The notes: generated by a model not told the origin, from the sequence alone. A DNA stretch of 64,000 bases from UBA7328 sp002471345 (GCA_964011275.1 CAXGOB010000006.1:37875-101874); one strand, 5' to 3'. Positions 35,342 to 45,563 are shown, numbered from the stretch's first letter. Program-made: numbers and translations.

Positions 35342-36597
35342 TCTTTGGTCTTTTTTTGAAGAGAACTTGTCATTAATTGATTGGTAATTAGTGGTTTTGA
35401 CCAAAATCCAATACTCATAATATATCCCAATGAGATAAAGAGAAATAACATTCCAATTCTCAATCCGAAGACATCACCTAATGAGCCAACGATTAACGGT
35501 AAAACGGCTCCTCCGGCAATACCAGTCACTAATGTTCCAGATAGTGAACCATGATTATTTGTCACAGAATTAAGAGCCAATGATATTATTATCGACCACA
35601 TTACTGAAGCAAAAAATCCAACCATAGGAAAAGAGATTAGGGCAATACTTTTACTTCCAAACAAAGCTAAAATGAGAGAGACTATAGCTGCTCCTGAAAA
35701 CCCAATCAGCACTTTTCTACTGTCCATGACCTTGAGAAGCACGAGTCCTAATATAGTTCCTGCTGTCATGAGCCCCCAAAACAATGCTACAGTTCGAGCA
35801 CCAGTGGTCTGTGGGTCCACTTCATGATAAGTTTGAAGAAATTCTGAAATCCAATTGGCTACACCTTGCTCTGACCCTACATAGCAAAACACGGCCAAAA
35901 AGTACATCCAAACCATGGGTTTTTTGAGTAACATCACATGAGTATTCATTGCTCCCACTTTCTCATCATCTTTTCTTTCTACTGATGGAAAAGAGGTCAA
36001 GCCTATGACTAAGACCATGATAAGCGATACCCCAGCAAAGACCCAATACAATGATATCCAAGGTAATTCAGAAGGGACAAGACTACTCATAGAATCTAAA
36101 AACCAAGATGACGTATTGCCTGCTTTAAGATTAAGAACGAGATATGAGTAAACCAATGGGCTCAAAAATGAAGCAAGACCAAAGAACAATTGTCCAATTA
36201 CTGATGTGAATGCGAAATGCTCTTCACCACCAGCAATCCTCAACAATGGATTAATTGCTACTTGTAACATTGCCATGCCTGAACCAATTAGGAACAATGA
36301 AACGATATACATCGCATAAGTAGGATTTGAGGCAAAAATAAACGCCCCTAAACTGCTTAGCAGAAAAGCAATTACCATCACAGTTTTTTCTCCCAATCTC
36401 TCAACCATTACTCCACTAGGTATAGACATGACTCCATATGCAATGAAAAAAGCAAATGGAAGCACTGCGACCATCGTTAGACTGAGGTCATAACTATCTA
36501 TGATATCAGGCACTAATGGGCCTATAATATTTGTCAAAAAAGAGATGACAAAGAATGTGAGGATGATAAGTCCTACAATAAAAAAATTACGTTTCAT
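35338..36597 (-). CDS. FHS-type MFS sugar transporter
   Basis: A 12-helix, 419-residue inner membrane transporter resembling the fucose/glucose/galactose-proton symporter (FHS) group common in Bacteroidota PULs. FFVISFLTNIIGPLVPDIIDSYDLS, PFAFFIAYGVMSIPSGVMVERLGEKTVM (loop 2-3 motif) and GMAMLQVAINPLLRIAGGEEHFAF (the NPL segment typical of FHS) are visible. It is encoded 16 bp after the PIG-L deacetylase and overlaps the ROK kinase by four bases. Together they would import and phosphorylate the released monosaccharide. The sugar is unknown. Confidence 0.87.
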   Translation of the reverse strand: MKRNFFIVGLIILTFFVISFLTNIIGPLVPDIIDSYDLSLTMVAVLPFAFFIAYGVMSIPSGVMVERLGEKTVMVIAFLLSSLGAFIFASNPTYAMYIVSLFLIGSGMAMLQVAINPLLRIAGGEEHFAFTSVIGQLFFGLASFLSPLVYSYLVLNLKAGNTSSWFLDSMSSLVPSELPWISLYWVFAGVSLIMVLVIGLTSFPSVERKDDEKVGAMNTHVMLLKKPMVWMYFLAVFCYVGSEQGVANWISEFLQTYHEVDPQTTGARTVALFWGLMTAGTILGLVLLKVMDSRKVLIGFSGAAIVSLILALFGSKSIALISFPMVGFFASVMWSIIISLALNSVTNNHGSLSGTLVTGIAGGAVLPLIVGSLGDVFGLRIGMLFLFISLGYIMSIGFWSKPLITNQLMTSSLQKKTKE

Positions 36598-36613
36598 CTA
36601 TTGAGGCTTTTTT

Positions 36614-37525
36614 CTAAGGTTTGTTTACAGGCTGCTTGAACATTGGAAAGAATTTTAATAGGTCAGCTTGTGATGGCTGCATTCCATATTCAGCAATTTC
36701 AAAAGCCTCCGTATATTTTATTTCTTTTGCTTCTTCTTCACCATACCATTTTTCTAAAGAAGCTTTTCTTTCTGGTGACATTTTCCCTGGATTCCTTTTT
36801 ACTCTTTTTGAAAGCCACTCCCTTTTTGCTTTATCACCTTTTGGCACTTTTGCCACACTCGCATCACCACCATTTGTCCAAGGGCCCCATTCATACATCT
36901 GTGAGTAATGAGCATCCATGGCATCTACCTTCTTTTCTATAACCTTATCAATAGCTACAACTAAATCTGGAGTATGTGGATACGGTTTTTGAAAGCGATC
37001 TTGCATGTATAAGAACAATGGATTCTTGTTAAGCGGTGGAGTATCTGGACATACATTTGGTACAATGACCATATATGATGCATCCATTACGACCTTTCCT
37101 GCATTTCTATGATCAGGATGATAATCATTTGACCTAAGCCCTAAAACGATGTCTGCATCCCAATTCCTAATTGCCCTGATCACTTGATGTCTGACATGCA
37201 AGGTAGGCATCAGTTCTCCATCGTGATTGTCTAATGTCTCATACTCAGCTATACCTAACCTTCTACCTGCTTCGGCAGCTTCTTCTCTTCTACGGTTACC
37301 AAGCGCTCCTCCTCCTTGAGATTGATGACCTGCATCACCACTTGTCAAAGCTAAGAATTTTACATTATGTCCCATCTCTGCAAAAAGAGCAGCTGTGCCT
37401 CCAAACTTAGAATCACAATCATCGGGATGTGCCCCAATAGCGATGATATTCAATGGTTTAGACTGTCCAAACAACATTGCTGCTGACATTAACAGTACTA
37501 TTGGAATTAAGTAAATATTTTTCAT
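36614..37525 (-). CDS. secreted PIG-L family deacetylase
   Basis: A 303-residue LmbE/PIG-L-type zinc hydrolase with a signal peptide (MKNIYLIPIVLLMSAAMLFGQ). AIGAHPDDCDSKFGGTAA carries the metal-binding HPDD motif and SNDYHPDHRNAG supplies the second HxxH-like ligands. Family members remove N-acetyl groups from GlcNAc-containing substrates. Here it is periplasmic and lies inside the carbohydrate operon, after susD and before the sugar transporter, which suggests that the imported glycan carries N-acetyl groups. A hairpin between susD and this gene may reduce its expression. Confidence 0.88.
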   Translation of the reverse strand: MKNIYLIPIVLLMSAAMLFGQSKPLNIIAIGAHPDDCDSKFGGTAALFAEMGHNVKFLALTSGDAGHQSQGGGALGNRRREEAAEAGRRLGIAEYETLDNHDGELMPTLHVRHQVIRAIRNWDADIVLGLRSNDYHPDHRNAGKVVMDASYMVIVPNVCPDTPPLNKNPLFLYMQDRFQKPYPHTPDLVVAIDKVIEKKVDAMDAHYSQMYEWGPWTNGGDASVAKVPKGDKAKREWLSKRVKRNPGKMSPERKASLEKWYGEEEAKEIKYTEAFEIAEYGMQPSQADLLKFFPMFKQPVNKP

Positions 37526-37572
37526 TCTCTATGATTTAGTAAATATTTTCAAATTGTTCTGTTTGTGTAAAA

Positions 37573-37598
37573 TAGCCCACAGCTTTATCTGTGGGCTA
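37573..37598 (-). terminator. attenuator-like hairpin after susD
   Basis: A perfect 10-bp stem, TAGCCCACAG (37573-37582) with CTGTGGGCTA (37589-37598), and a 6-nt loop. On the minus strand it is followed by TTTTAC. It would terminate or attenuate susC/susD transcription before the deacetylase and the rest of the operon, a common arrangement giving high SusCD levels. Confidence 0.75.
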
Positions 37599-37629
37599 AT
37601 AATTGTATGTATGAAAACGTATGAAATTC

Positions 37630-38997
37630 TTAGTACCCTGGATTTTGAGTGAAATTCGTATTCAAATCCAGTTCTCTCTGTGGAATGGCAAATAGTAATT
37701 TCCCATTTACAGATTTCCCCTGTGCTGCCATTACACTTTCAGCTACTCCAAATCTTAATAAATCGGCCCATCTATGATTCTCAAAAGCCAACTCTACCCT
37801 TCTCTCATGAAGCAACTTCTCGTTAAAAGAACCTGGAGTACTACTATCAATTCCACTTAATCCCGCTCTGGTTCTTACCTGATTTATAAGATCGTAACCT
37901 TCAGAACCTTCACCAACAGCCTCCGCTAACATCAAAAGTACATCAGCATATCTAAATACCACCCAATTATTAGGAGCATCGTCATCACTGAAAGAATTAG
38001 TCGACCCATATTTTAAGGTCCAAGGACTAATCTCAGTCAATCCATCTATTAAATTTAATCTGGAATCACCCTCTTCATATTCAGCAATTAAATCTGCTTC
38101 AGGAATATTTCTCTGCCCAGAGGTAACAGCTGCTGCAAGGTCACCATTAAACTGATTAGTGAAATTATTTCCTTGATCACCAAAACCACCTTCAAACTCC
38201 ACTTCAAATATGGATTCAGAATTGTGTTCATTTTCCACTCCCCAGAGATTAGCGAATTCACTTACCAAGCTATAACCACCAGAAACAACTTGTCTCAAAG
38301 CAGCAGCGGCATTGGTATCATCACCAATGGTAAGGTATACTCTGCCTAACAACGTATTGGCAGCTCCTTTAGTAGCTCTACCTACATCGCTTCCGCTATA
38401 ACTTGATGGCAGACTGGCAGCAGCACTAGTCAGATCATTAATAATATGATTAAATACTACATCTTGACTTACTTGGACATGCTCTAATCCTTCATCTACC
38501 GAAGCTGTTTCTGTTAGTACTAATGGAATATTGCCAAACCCAACTGCTAAATGATAATAATAAAGAGATCTAAGAAATAATGCTTCCCCTTTGTATTGAG
38601 ATTTCAATCCAGCGTCCATATCCACCGCGTCTATTCTGCTTAGAACTATATTAGCTCTTGAAATTCCTAAATAAGAATCATTCCAGGCAGCTTCAGTTAT
38701 ATCACTTGTAGAGATATCAGTAAACTTATCGAACACAGTTATTTCTTCAGCCAACCCAGTTCCATCCCAAAAAGTATTGTCTGACCGTAACTCTTGAAGG
38801 ACCCAATAACTTTGGTTATAACATCCATCAGCTTTTAATGAATTGTAAATTGCACTTACTGCTACTTCCATATCAGATGCAGTATTATAGAAATTTCCAG
38901 CATTCCTTTGAGAAATTGGAGCAAGATCAGTAAAGCTCTCTGAACAAGACATCAATCCAGAAAAGATTATTATTGATATTATATATTTATTTTTCAT
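37630..38997 (-). CDS. SusD/RagB family outer membrane lipoprotein
   Basis: The nutrient-binding lid of a SusCD complex, 455 residues. A lipoprotein signal (IIIFSGLMSCSE, Cys near residue 18) is followed by the SusD N-terminal part (TDLAPISQRNAGNFYNTASDMEVAVSAIYNSL) and TPR helices. The C-terminal half ends in VRTRAGLSGI, NEKLLHERRVELAFENHRWADLLRFG and LFAIPQRELDLNTNFTQNPGY, all signature SusD/RagB segments. It follows the susC gene by 26 bp. The partner barrel and the downstream enzymes show it binds a glycan at the cell surface. Confidence 0.95.
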   Translation of the reverse strand: MKNKYIISIIIFSGLMSCSESFTDLAPISQRNAGNFYNTASDMEVAVSAIYNSLKADGCYNQSYWVLQELRSDNTFWDGTGLAEEITVFDKFTDISTSDITEAAWNDSYLGISRANIVLSRIDAVDMDAGLKSQYKGEALFLRSLYYYHLAVGFGNIPLVLTETASVDEGLEHVQVSQDVVFNHIINDLTSAAASLPSSYSGSDVGRATKGAANTLLGRVYLTIGDDTNAAAALRQVVSGGYSLVSEFANLWGVENEHNSESIFEVEFEGGFGDQGNNFTNQFNGDLAAAVTSGQRNIPEADLIAEYEEGDSRLNLIDGLTEISPWTLKYGSTNSFSDDDAPNNWVVFRYADVLLMLAEAVGEGSEGYDLINQVRTRAGLSGIDSSTPGSFNEKLLHERRVELAFENHRWADLLRFGVAESVMAAQGKSVNGKLLFAIPQRELDLNTNFTQNPGY

Positions 38998-39023
38998 TTC
39001 AAATATTTTTATAATGAATAATA

Positions 39024-42000
39024 TTAAAATGAGGCATTGACGCCAAAAGTCATTACTCTGGATAATGGATATGCACCATAATCTTCTCCCTGTACATTAA
39101 CATTATCATCATTATTATTCACCTCAGGATTGAATCCTAAATAGTCAGTAAACGTGATTAGATTAGTACCTGACACATAAAGTCTTAAACTAGAGAATAC
39201 ATCTCCTAAAGCAGACTGAGGAAAATTATAAGCCATTGTCACATTTCTTAATCTGATGTATGAAGCATCTTCTACTTGATAATTAGATGGCCTGTTGTTG
39301 CTGTTTCCAGTTTGCCGGTTAGCTCTAGGAATTTCTCCATTACCAGGATCAGAAGGAGACCTCCATCTGTTCACCCAGTCAGCATAACTATTATAATTGG
39401 CTTCTCCATTACCCATGTGCCTTCTCGTTAAGTTAAGAACTTCTGCTCCTTCTACACCTTGGATTAGAAAGCTCAGACTTACATTTTCATATGAGAAAGT
39501 ATTCGTAATACCATATGTAAAATCAGGTAAATAATTACCTACAGTTGTTCTATCAGAAGCATTGATCACACCATCATTATTAATATCCTTCCATCTAAAA
39601 TCTCCAGGTCTTGGCGTTGCAATCTGATCTGTAGGCCCTGCATCTATTTCCGCCTGAGATTGATATATTCCATCAGTCTGATATCCAAAATAACTTCCTA
39701 TTGGTTCGCCAATCTGAGTGATGTGACGGTTTCCTGCACCGCCTGAACTTAATATTGGATCACCAGATGGGCCTAGTTTCGTAACTTCATTATCAATTGT
39801 AGAAAAATTCAAATCAGTAGTCCATCTCAATTTCCCAGTAGTATTTCTACTTGTTATCTGAAGTTCAATTCCCTTATTTACGACTTCACCTATGTTAGTT
39901 AAGGCGTTAGTAAATCCTAAAGCAGCCGGCACTTGTACAGCTAACAACAAATCTGTTGTCGTACTTTTAAAATATTCAACTGTACCGTAAATCCTATCTT
40001 CTAAAAATCCAAAATCTAGTCCTATGTCATATGAACTTGTCTTCTCCCAACTCAAATCTTGATTGCTAATAGTAGAAGGAGAAATACCATTTGTCAGTGA
40101 GCCTCCGAATGTATAATTTGATTGACCTAGCAACCCTATAGACGCATAATTTGGAATGAGGAAGTTTCCTGTTTTCCCCCAACTGGCCCTCAATTTCAAA
40201 TCACTCAACCAATCAGCAGATTTGATATCATTTGAAATTCTCCAGCCTACTGATGCAGAAGGGAAGATACCTGTCTTATTGCCAGCTCCAAAGCGAGATG
40301 ATTTATCCGATCTTATAGAGGCCGTTACTAAAAATCTGTCATTGTAATCATAATTAACTCTTGCTAACAATGAGAACAATGACCATTCTTCTTGCGCAGC
40401 AGTTCCTTGCACAACTTGACCACCACTTACAGTTGTAACCAAATCATCAGGAAAATTATCAGCAATGATGGTATTGATATCTATTTTCTCCTTTTGCGCT
40501 GTTACTCCTGCTACAGCATTAATGTTATGCTCTTCACCTATTTTGGTATTATAAGACAAAGTCTGCTCTGCTACCCAACTTACACTTTCAGACGAACTAG
40601 ATTGTCCATAAGGTTCACCAGATGTAGCTGTTCTATATAGCAATGTATTTGCTCTATAGAAATTCCTCTTATAGTTATTGACATCGACTCCAACATAAGT
40701 CTTGAATGTCAAATTATCCATAAAATCAAACTTCAAATATCCGCTGCTGAATGTTCTGAATTGATTTAACTGATCATCTACAGCTTCGATAATAGCCAAA
40801 GGATTACTTGCTGAGGTCATGGATGAAGATTGGTCATCACTTGTTCTCAAATAACTTTGATTATCCAATTGATTCGGCGTGCCATCTGCATTTAATGGTC
40901 TTACAGTCGGAGAATGAATGATTCCAGAATAAACAATACCGGGAGGCCGAGCAAAGTAAGGAGAGCCTGCTGGCAGCTTATCCGATGAAGTATAAGATGG
41001 GTTCAAATTAAATCCTACTCTTAGTTTATTACTGATATCTGCTTGAATATTCATTCTAAAACTATATCTGTCAAAGCCGGACTTTTCGATAATTCCTTCT
41101 TGATTATAAAAATTACCTGCCAGATAATAACTCACATTATCCGCACCTCCAGAAACCGAAAGGTTATGACTTTGTAGCATAGCAGATCTAAACATTACAT
41201 CTTGCCAATCCGTATCGGTTCCATCTGGGTTTTGAATATCATCCGCTATTCTCCAAGCTCCATTAGTTCTTACTGAATTAGGATCACTGGCACTTGCACC
41301 CTCTGGTCCATTCTGAAGATAGGCATTATTAGTCGCGTCTAGATTGTAGTCTATCAATTGAGCTGCATTCATTAAATCCAACTTATTAGCTACAGTCTGA
41401 GATCCAACATATGAATCATATGAAATGACAGGTTTACCCGTTTTGTTCCCTGTTTTAGTAGTAATCAGAATAACACCATTAGATCCTCTAGATCCATAAA
41501 TTGAAGCAGCTGAGGCATCTTTTAATACTTGTATAGATTCTATATCGTTAGGACTAAGCGTTCCTAATGGATTTGCAGTTGGAGGTCTGAACCTTCCAGC
41601 TCCTCTTCTAAAGTTATCACCTTGTACTCCAAGATCCACATTCTTAGATACTGGGAATCCATCTATAACATAAAGTGGTTCGTTTCCTGCTGTGATAGAA
41701 CCTACACCTCTGACTCTTACAGTAGGTCCTGCCCCTGGCTCTCCACTCGTTTCACTTACCTGGACACCTGCCATTTGACCTTGAATCGCATTTTCAAAAT
41801 TAGTTACGGCAATATCAGATATCTGACTCGCAGAAATCGTTGTCACCGCACCTGTAATGTTTCTTTTCTGTTGTCGGCCATAACCCACCACTATTACTTC
41901 ATCCAATGCACTTGCATCTTCTGACAAAGTGATATCGATTACTGTTCTACCATTGATTAATACTTCTTGAGTGGCATATCCCAAATATGCTACCACTAGT

Positions 42001-42614
42001 GTTGTTGCATTATCTGGAGCAGATAGAGAAAATGATCCATCAAGATCAGTTGCTGTACCCGTGGTTGTTCCTTTTACTTGAATAGTTGCACCAATTAATG
42101 GCAATCCATCTGGTCCTAATACCGTCCCACTAATTTCTATAACTTGATTTAGAGCTATTAATGACTCCGTGATGTTAAGAAATTGAGCTTTCTTTTCTGT
42201 ACTTGTTTTTTGCAAACTAAGCTTACCCTTCTTTTCTAACTTCTCAATCTGCTTGAGTTTCCGCTCAAGTTTTTTAGCATTTTTGACTCCTTTTCTATTG
42301 GCCTCATGAATTACAAAATATTTAAGTCCAATAGCTCGATACTTAAAACCCGTACGATTGAGTAGTCTATCCACTGCATTTTCCAAGTCCTCACTTTCTT
42401 GAAAATCAAAAATAACTTCAATGTCCTTAAGCAGCTTTGTTTCATACGAAAATGCTATTTGATATCTCTTACTCATCTCATCCAAAACTTCGATAAGTTG
42501 ACGAGTATCACTGTTTGATTCTGATTCTGCATGAGCTACTGGCAACCATGTTGTGAGCAGAATACAGAAAAGTAAAATCAGTTTAGGCGGTTTGTAGATT
42601 TTAGATAGTTTCAT
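39024..42614 (-). CDS. SusC/RagA TonB-dependent receptor with STN domain
   Basis: A 1196-residue outer membrane transporter. Signal peptide, then a secretin/TonB short N-terminal (STN) domain (about residues 40-110, IEVLDEMSKRYQIAFSYE), a carboxypeptidase-like domain (ISGTVLGPDGLPLIGATIQVKG), the SusC signature (DEVIVVGYGRQQKRNITGAV), the plug (VRVRGVGSI ... YVIDGFPV) and the barrel to the C-terminal Ser-Phe. The STN domain marks receptors that signal to a FecR anti-sigma factor; here FecR is encoded 46 bp upstream and an ECF sigma diverges from it, so the receptor likely induces its own operon when loaded. Confidence 0.96.
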   Translation of the reverse strand: MKLSKIYKPPKLILLFCILLTTWLPVAHAESESNSDTRQLIEVLDEMSKRYQIAFSYETKLLKDIEVIFDFQESEDLENAVDRLLNRTGFKYRAIGLKYFVIHEANRKGVKNAKKLERKLKQIEKLEKKGKLSLQKTSTEKKAQFLNITESLIALNQVIEISGTVLGPDGLPLIGATIQVKGTTTGTATDLDGSFSLSAPDNATTLVVAYLGYATQEVLINGRTVIDITLSEDASALDEVIVVGYGRQQKRNITGAVTTISASQISDIAVTNFENAIQGQMAGVQVSETSGEPGAGPTVRVRGVGSITAGNEPLYVIDGFPVSKNVDLGVQGDNFRRGAGRFRPPTANPLGTLSPNDIESIQVLKDASAASIYGSRGSNGVILITTKTGNKTGKPVISYDSYVGSQTVANKLDLMNAAQLIDYNLDATNNAYLQNGPEGASASDPNSVRTNGAWRIADDIQNPDGTDTDWQDVMFRSAMLQSHNLSVSGGADNVSYYLAGNFYNQEGIIEKSGFDRYSFRMNIQADISNKLRVGFNLNPSYTSSDKLPAGSPYFARPPGIVYSGIIHSPTVRPLNADGTPNQLDNQSYLRTSDDQSSSMTSASNPLAIIEAVDDQLNQFRTFSSGYLKFDFMDNLTFKTYVGVDVNNYKRNFYRANTLLYRTATSGEPYGQSSSSESVSWVAEQTLSYNTKIGEEHNINAVAGVTAQKEKIDINTIIADNFPDDLVTTVSGGQVVQGTAAQEEWSLFSLLARVNYDYNDRFLVTASIRSDKSSRFGAGNKTGIFPSASVGWRISNDIKSADWLSDLKLRASWGKTGNFLIPNYASIGLLGQSNYTFGGSLTNGISPSTISNQDLSWEKTSSYDIGLDFGFLEDRIYGTVEYFKSTTTDLLLAVQVPAALGFTNALTNIGEVVNKGIELQITSRNTTGKLRWTTDLNFSTIDNEVTKLGPSGDPILSSGGAGNRHITQIGEPIGSYFGYQTDGIYQSQAEIDAGPTDQIATPRPGDFRWKDINNDGVINASDRTTVGNYLPDFTYGITNTFSYENVSLSFLIQGVEGAEVLNLTRRHMGNGEANYNSYADWVNRWRSPSDPGNGEIPRANRQTGNSNNRPSNYQVEDASYIRLRNVTMAYNFPQSALGDVFSSLRLYVSGTNLITFTDYLGFNPEVNNNDDNVNVQGEDYGAYPLSRVMTFGVNASF

Positions 42615-42660
42615 AGTTAAACACGTTTTTTGATAATGATTGTTTATGAATGCTTTTTGG

Positions 42661-43644
42661 TTATTCTACCCTATAGATATTTTCATGTTTCGTGATTTCA
42701 AGTTTGGTTACTTCTTTGAGTACTGCTATAGTGGTCTCAATGTTGTCAACTGGAATTCCTACAGTAAACTTTCGACTTAGATTGTCATCATTGACGACAT
42801 CGAACTTTTGGCCATAGATGTCTTCTACTTTCTGTAGGATATGAATCAGAGAAATATTTTGCATACTTGTAAATCCATCTCTCCATACAATGGACCCATC
42901 CTTTTTAAAGTATTGTTTTTCTCTTTTTTTCGTTTGAAAAGAATAAGTGACGATATCACCTGGCTCCATTAACAATGTTTCTTTTTCTTCTTTCAGATCA
43001 AGCTTAACCTTACCTTCTTCAAGAATTACTTGAGTTTGATCATGTAGAGTATTTACATTGAAGGATGTACCAAGGACTTCTACGGCAAGATCAGAAGTAA
43101 CCACTTGAAATTTTTGACCTGTTGTTTGCTTTTTCTCTACTTCAAAAAAAGCTTCACCTTTCAGATATACTTGACGATCACATGTATTACACCAGCTTTC
43201 TTGATAACTAAGCTCAGAGCCTGCATTTAATTCTACAGTTGATCCATCAGGCAATTGTACTGTTTTCGTTTCTGCATATGCTGTCGAAATTAGAACCAGC
43301 TGATCTTCAGATTGCCAATTCCAAGCATACCCACCTATTATTAAAATTGCCGCTGCCGCGGAAAGTCTTTTCAAAAATTTTCCTCTTCTAGAAATGATAG
43401 CAGTTTTTATCGTTTTTACATTTGTTGAGTTCTGCCTTATCTTAGAAATAGTCTTATCATATATCAGTTCTGAATGTTTGCTTTGTAAAGAAGGGCATTG
43501 TTGTATTTCCTCCCAAAGTCTTTGCATTACATCATCATAATGTTTGCCTTTTTCATCCTTGAAGAGATTCAAAAGAATAATGAGCTCAGTTTCAGTGCAC
43601 TCGCTTCTGAAAAGCTTTTCTAATAATCTTTTCTGTGTATCCAT
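42661..43644 (-). CDS. FecR family anti-sigma factor
   Basis: A 327-residue inner membrane anti-sigma regulator. A cytoplasmic sigma-binding N-terminal part (KLFRSECTETELIILLNLF) precedes one transmembrane helix (about residues 92-110, AAAAILIIGGYAWNW), the periplasmic FecR domain (VQLPDGSTVELNAGSELSY ... VKGEAFFEVEK-like block, VEVLGTSFNVN) and a C-terminal DUF4974-type domain (QNISLIHILQKVEDIYGQKFDV). It would receive the signal from the STN domain of the SusC receptor encoded next, and control the ECF sigma factor encoded divergently 151 bp away. Confidence 0.94.
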   Translation of the reverse strand: MDTQKRLLEKLFRSECTETELIILLNLFKDEKGKHYDDVMQRLWEEIQQCPSLQSKHSELIYDKTISKIRQNSTNVKTIKTAIISRRGKFLKRLSAAAAILIIGGYAWNWQSEDQLVLISTAYAETKTVQLPDGSTVELNAGSELSYQESWCNTCDRQVYLKGEAFFEVEKKQTTGQKFQVVTSDLAVEVLGTSFNVNTLHDQTQVILEEGKVKLDLKEEKETLLMEPGDIVTYSFQTKKREKQYFKKDGSIVWRDGFTSMQNISLIHILQKVEDIYGQKFDVVNDDNLSRKFTVGIPVDNIETTIAVLKEVTKLEITKHENIYRVE

Positions 43645-43795
43645 ATTATAGCAAGTCTCTTCGTTTTAAGAGTGTGTTATAGTAAGTGTTCCGAATAAAG
43701 CATTGAAAAGGATTACTCTAAGGTCATTTTTTTTTAAAAAGAATGCTTTTTAGCAAATAAATATCTACCATTGTAAAGACCAAAAGCTTTATCCA

Positions 43796-44392
43796 ATGAA
43801 ACATAAGGAGGCTTTTCATTTACTAAAAGTGAAAAATGGAGACATGAATAGTTTCCGTTGGATCTATGATGAATATCATGACAAGGTCTACCATTATTGT
43901 TTCAAATATATAAGACAGAAAGAAGTAGTTGATGAAATCACTGCCGACGTATTTGTGAAATTCTGGGAAAGGAGGGACCGATTAGAAAAGGGATTTTCTG
44001 CAAATGGACTGCTTTATAAAATAGCAAGAGACTATTGTATTGATCATCTACGCAAAACGGCCCGATCTAGAGAGCTAAGAGATTTATATCTAAGTCATTA
44101 TAAAGAAAGTCTTTCTAATGCAATAGAAGAAGAAATACATTTTAAAGAGAGCTTAGAGGTGATTGGGAAAGTCATAAATACGATGCCTCCAAAAAGAAAA
44201 CAAGTTTTTCAAATGCGTTATCAAAATCATATGACGAATGATCAAATAGCTAAGGAGTTAGATATCTCTCCCAATACCGTTAAAGCTCATTTAGCGAAAG
44301 CTTCGAACTTTGTAAGAAATTATCTTTTTACACATTCTGACGTCGTCTACATCTTTGTATTCATGTGTATATTATGGTTCACAGAGTCTTAA
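43796..44392 (+). CDS. ECF sigma factor of the SusCD locus
   Basis: A 198-residue extracytoplasmic-function sigma-70 factor of the Bacteroidota FecI-like group. Region 2 (FRWIYDEYHDKVYHYCFKYI ... DEITADVFVKFWERR) and region 4 (MPPKRKQVFQMRYQNHMTNDQIAKELDISPNTVKAHLAKA) are complete. The last about 20 residues are hydrophobic (VVYIFVFMCILWF), a feature seen in SusC-linked ECF factors that may aid membrane or FecR contact. It is divergent from fecR/susC/susD, which it presumably activates. Confidence 0.93.
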   Translation: MKHKEAFHLLKVKNGDMNSFRWIYDEYHDKVYHYCFKYIRQKEVVDEITADVFVKFWERRDRLEKGFSANGLLYKIARDYCIDHLRKTARSRELRDLYLSHYKESLSNAIEEEIHFKESLEVIGKVINTMPPKRKQVFQMRYQNHMTNDQIAKELDISPNTVKAHLAKASNFVRNYLFTHSDVVYIFVFMCILWFTES

Positions 44393-44521
44393 TTAAGATT
44401 ACAAAACCTCTGACAATGCGTCCGATCGTAATCTCAAAAGATAGGATGTTTGACTAATCAAAATTCAAATGCAGGTTCAATGAGAAGTTAACATATAAAA
44501 TCACTTCAACTATTCTAATTC

Positions 44522-45562
44522 TCAATCCAAAACTTCAAAAAGCTCTACAGGGTTGGCTTTATTTTTCAAGGGTTTATTCCCTATGTTATTAGTATTCAAA
44601 ACAGATTTTATTATCTCATTCATCAGTTCATTCACCAATATTTGACCATCCTCCGCAGCTGATTGCAACCTTTGCGAAGTATTAACCACATCTCCAAGAA
44701 CGGTATAGTCTAGTCTTTTAAGTGAAGTAGACCCTATATTTCCTGATACCATTTCTCCACAATTTATTCCAATACTCACTTGAGGGGAATAGTTGAGTCC
44801 TAATGGGTTTGCTTCCATTTTCTCTATATCGTTTCTGATCGCTAATGCGCACTTGGCTGCATTGACTTCATGACCTTCACCTCTAAACACAGCCATTACA
44901 GCGTCTCCAATAAATTTATCTACATATCCATCATGATCTAAAATCTCTTTGACAATAACTTCGAAATAGGTATTCAAGAGATTGACGAGTTCATCAGGTT
45001 TAATCTGTTCACTTATAGAAGTGAATTTGCAGATATCTATAAATGAAACAGAGGCATTGATCAATTCATTTCCTGTAATAGCACTTTCAAATTCTTTGCC
45101 CGACATAAAATTAAGAACTGTATCATCTACGTACAGTTTCATAATATTATTCTCCTTCATTGCAGCAATTGTCCTTCTAAGTGAGTCGACATGATTCAAA
45201 GTTTTTTGAATTGTCAATTCGAGGTCTTCAAAGTCAATTGGTTTTGTTACGAAATCGAAAGCTCCCCTATTCATAGCCACTCTCAGGTTTTTCATATCAC
45301 CATATGCTGATACAATTACCGTTTTTAGAAGTTCATTTCTTTCTTTGAGATTAGATAGCAAGGTTAAACCATCCATTTCTGGCATATTGATGTCGCTCAA
45401 GACGATATCAATGTCATGATTAGCATCTATGGCCTCAAGAGCTTCCCGTCCATTTAAAGCAAAAAGAAAGCTGTATTCTTCAGCTCTAATTTTTTTTCTA
45501 AACTTTTGTCTAATAAGATCTTGTAGATCTTTTTCATCATCTACTACTAAGATGCGCGCCAT
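44522..45562 (-). CDS. response regulator with class III adenylate/guanylate cyclase output
   Basis: A 346-residue protein: a receiver domain (about 1-125; acidic pocket VVDDEKD, phospho-acceptor Asp in VLSDINMPEMDG, lysine in VTKPID), a short coiled linker, and a class III nucleotide cyclase domain (about 165-346). Both metal-binding aspartates (FIDICKFT and FIGDAVMAVF) and the base/transition-state region (SLKRLDYTVLGDVVNTSQRL) are present, so it should be active; the Lys/Asp pair favours ATP. It follows a single-domain response regulator by one base and a truncated histidine kinase before that, forming a phosphorelay controlling cyclic nucleotide output. Confidence 0.92.
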   Translation of the reverse strand: MARILVVDDEKDLQDLIRQKFRKKIRAEEYSFLFALNGREALEAIDANHDIDIVLSDINMPEMDGLTLLSNLKERNELLKTVIVSAYGDMKNLRVAMNRGAFDFVTKPIDFEDLELTIQKTLNHVDSLRRTIAAMKENNIMKLYVDDTVLNFMSGKEFESAITGNELINASVSFIDICKFTSISEQIKPDELVNLLNTYFEVIVKEILDHDGYVDKFIGDAVMAVFRGEGHEVNAAKCALAIRNDIEKMEANPLGLNYSPQVSIGINCGEMVSGNIGSTSLKRLDYTVLGDVVNTSQRLQSAAEDGQILVNELMNEIIKSVLNTNNIGNKPLKNKANPVELFEVLD

Positions 45563-45563
45563 C

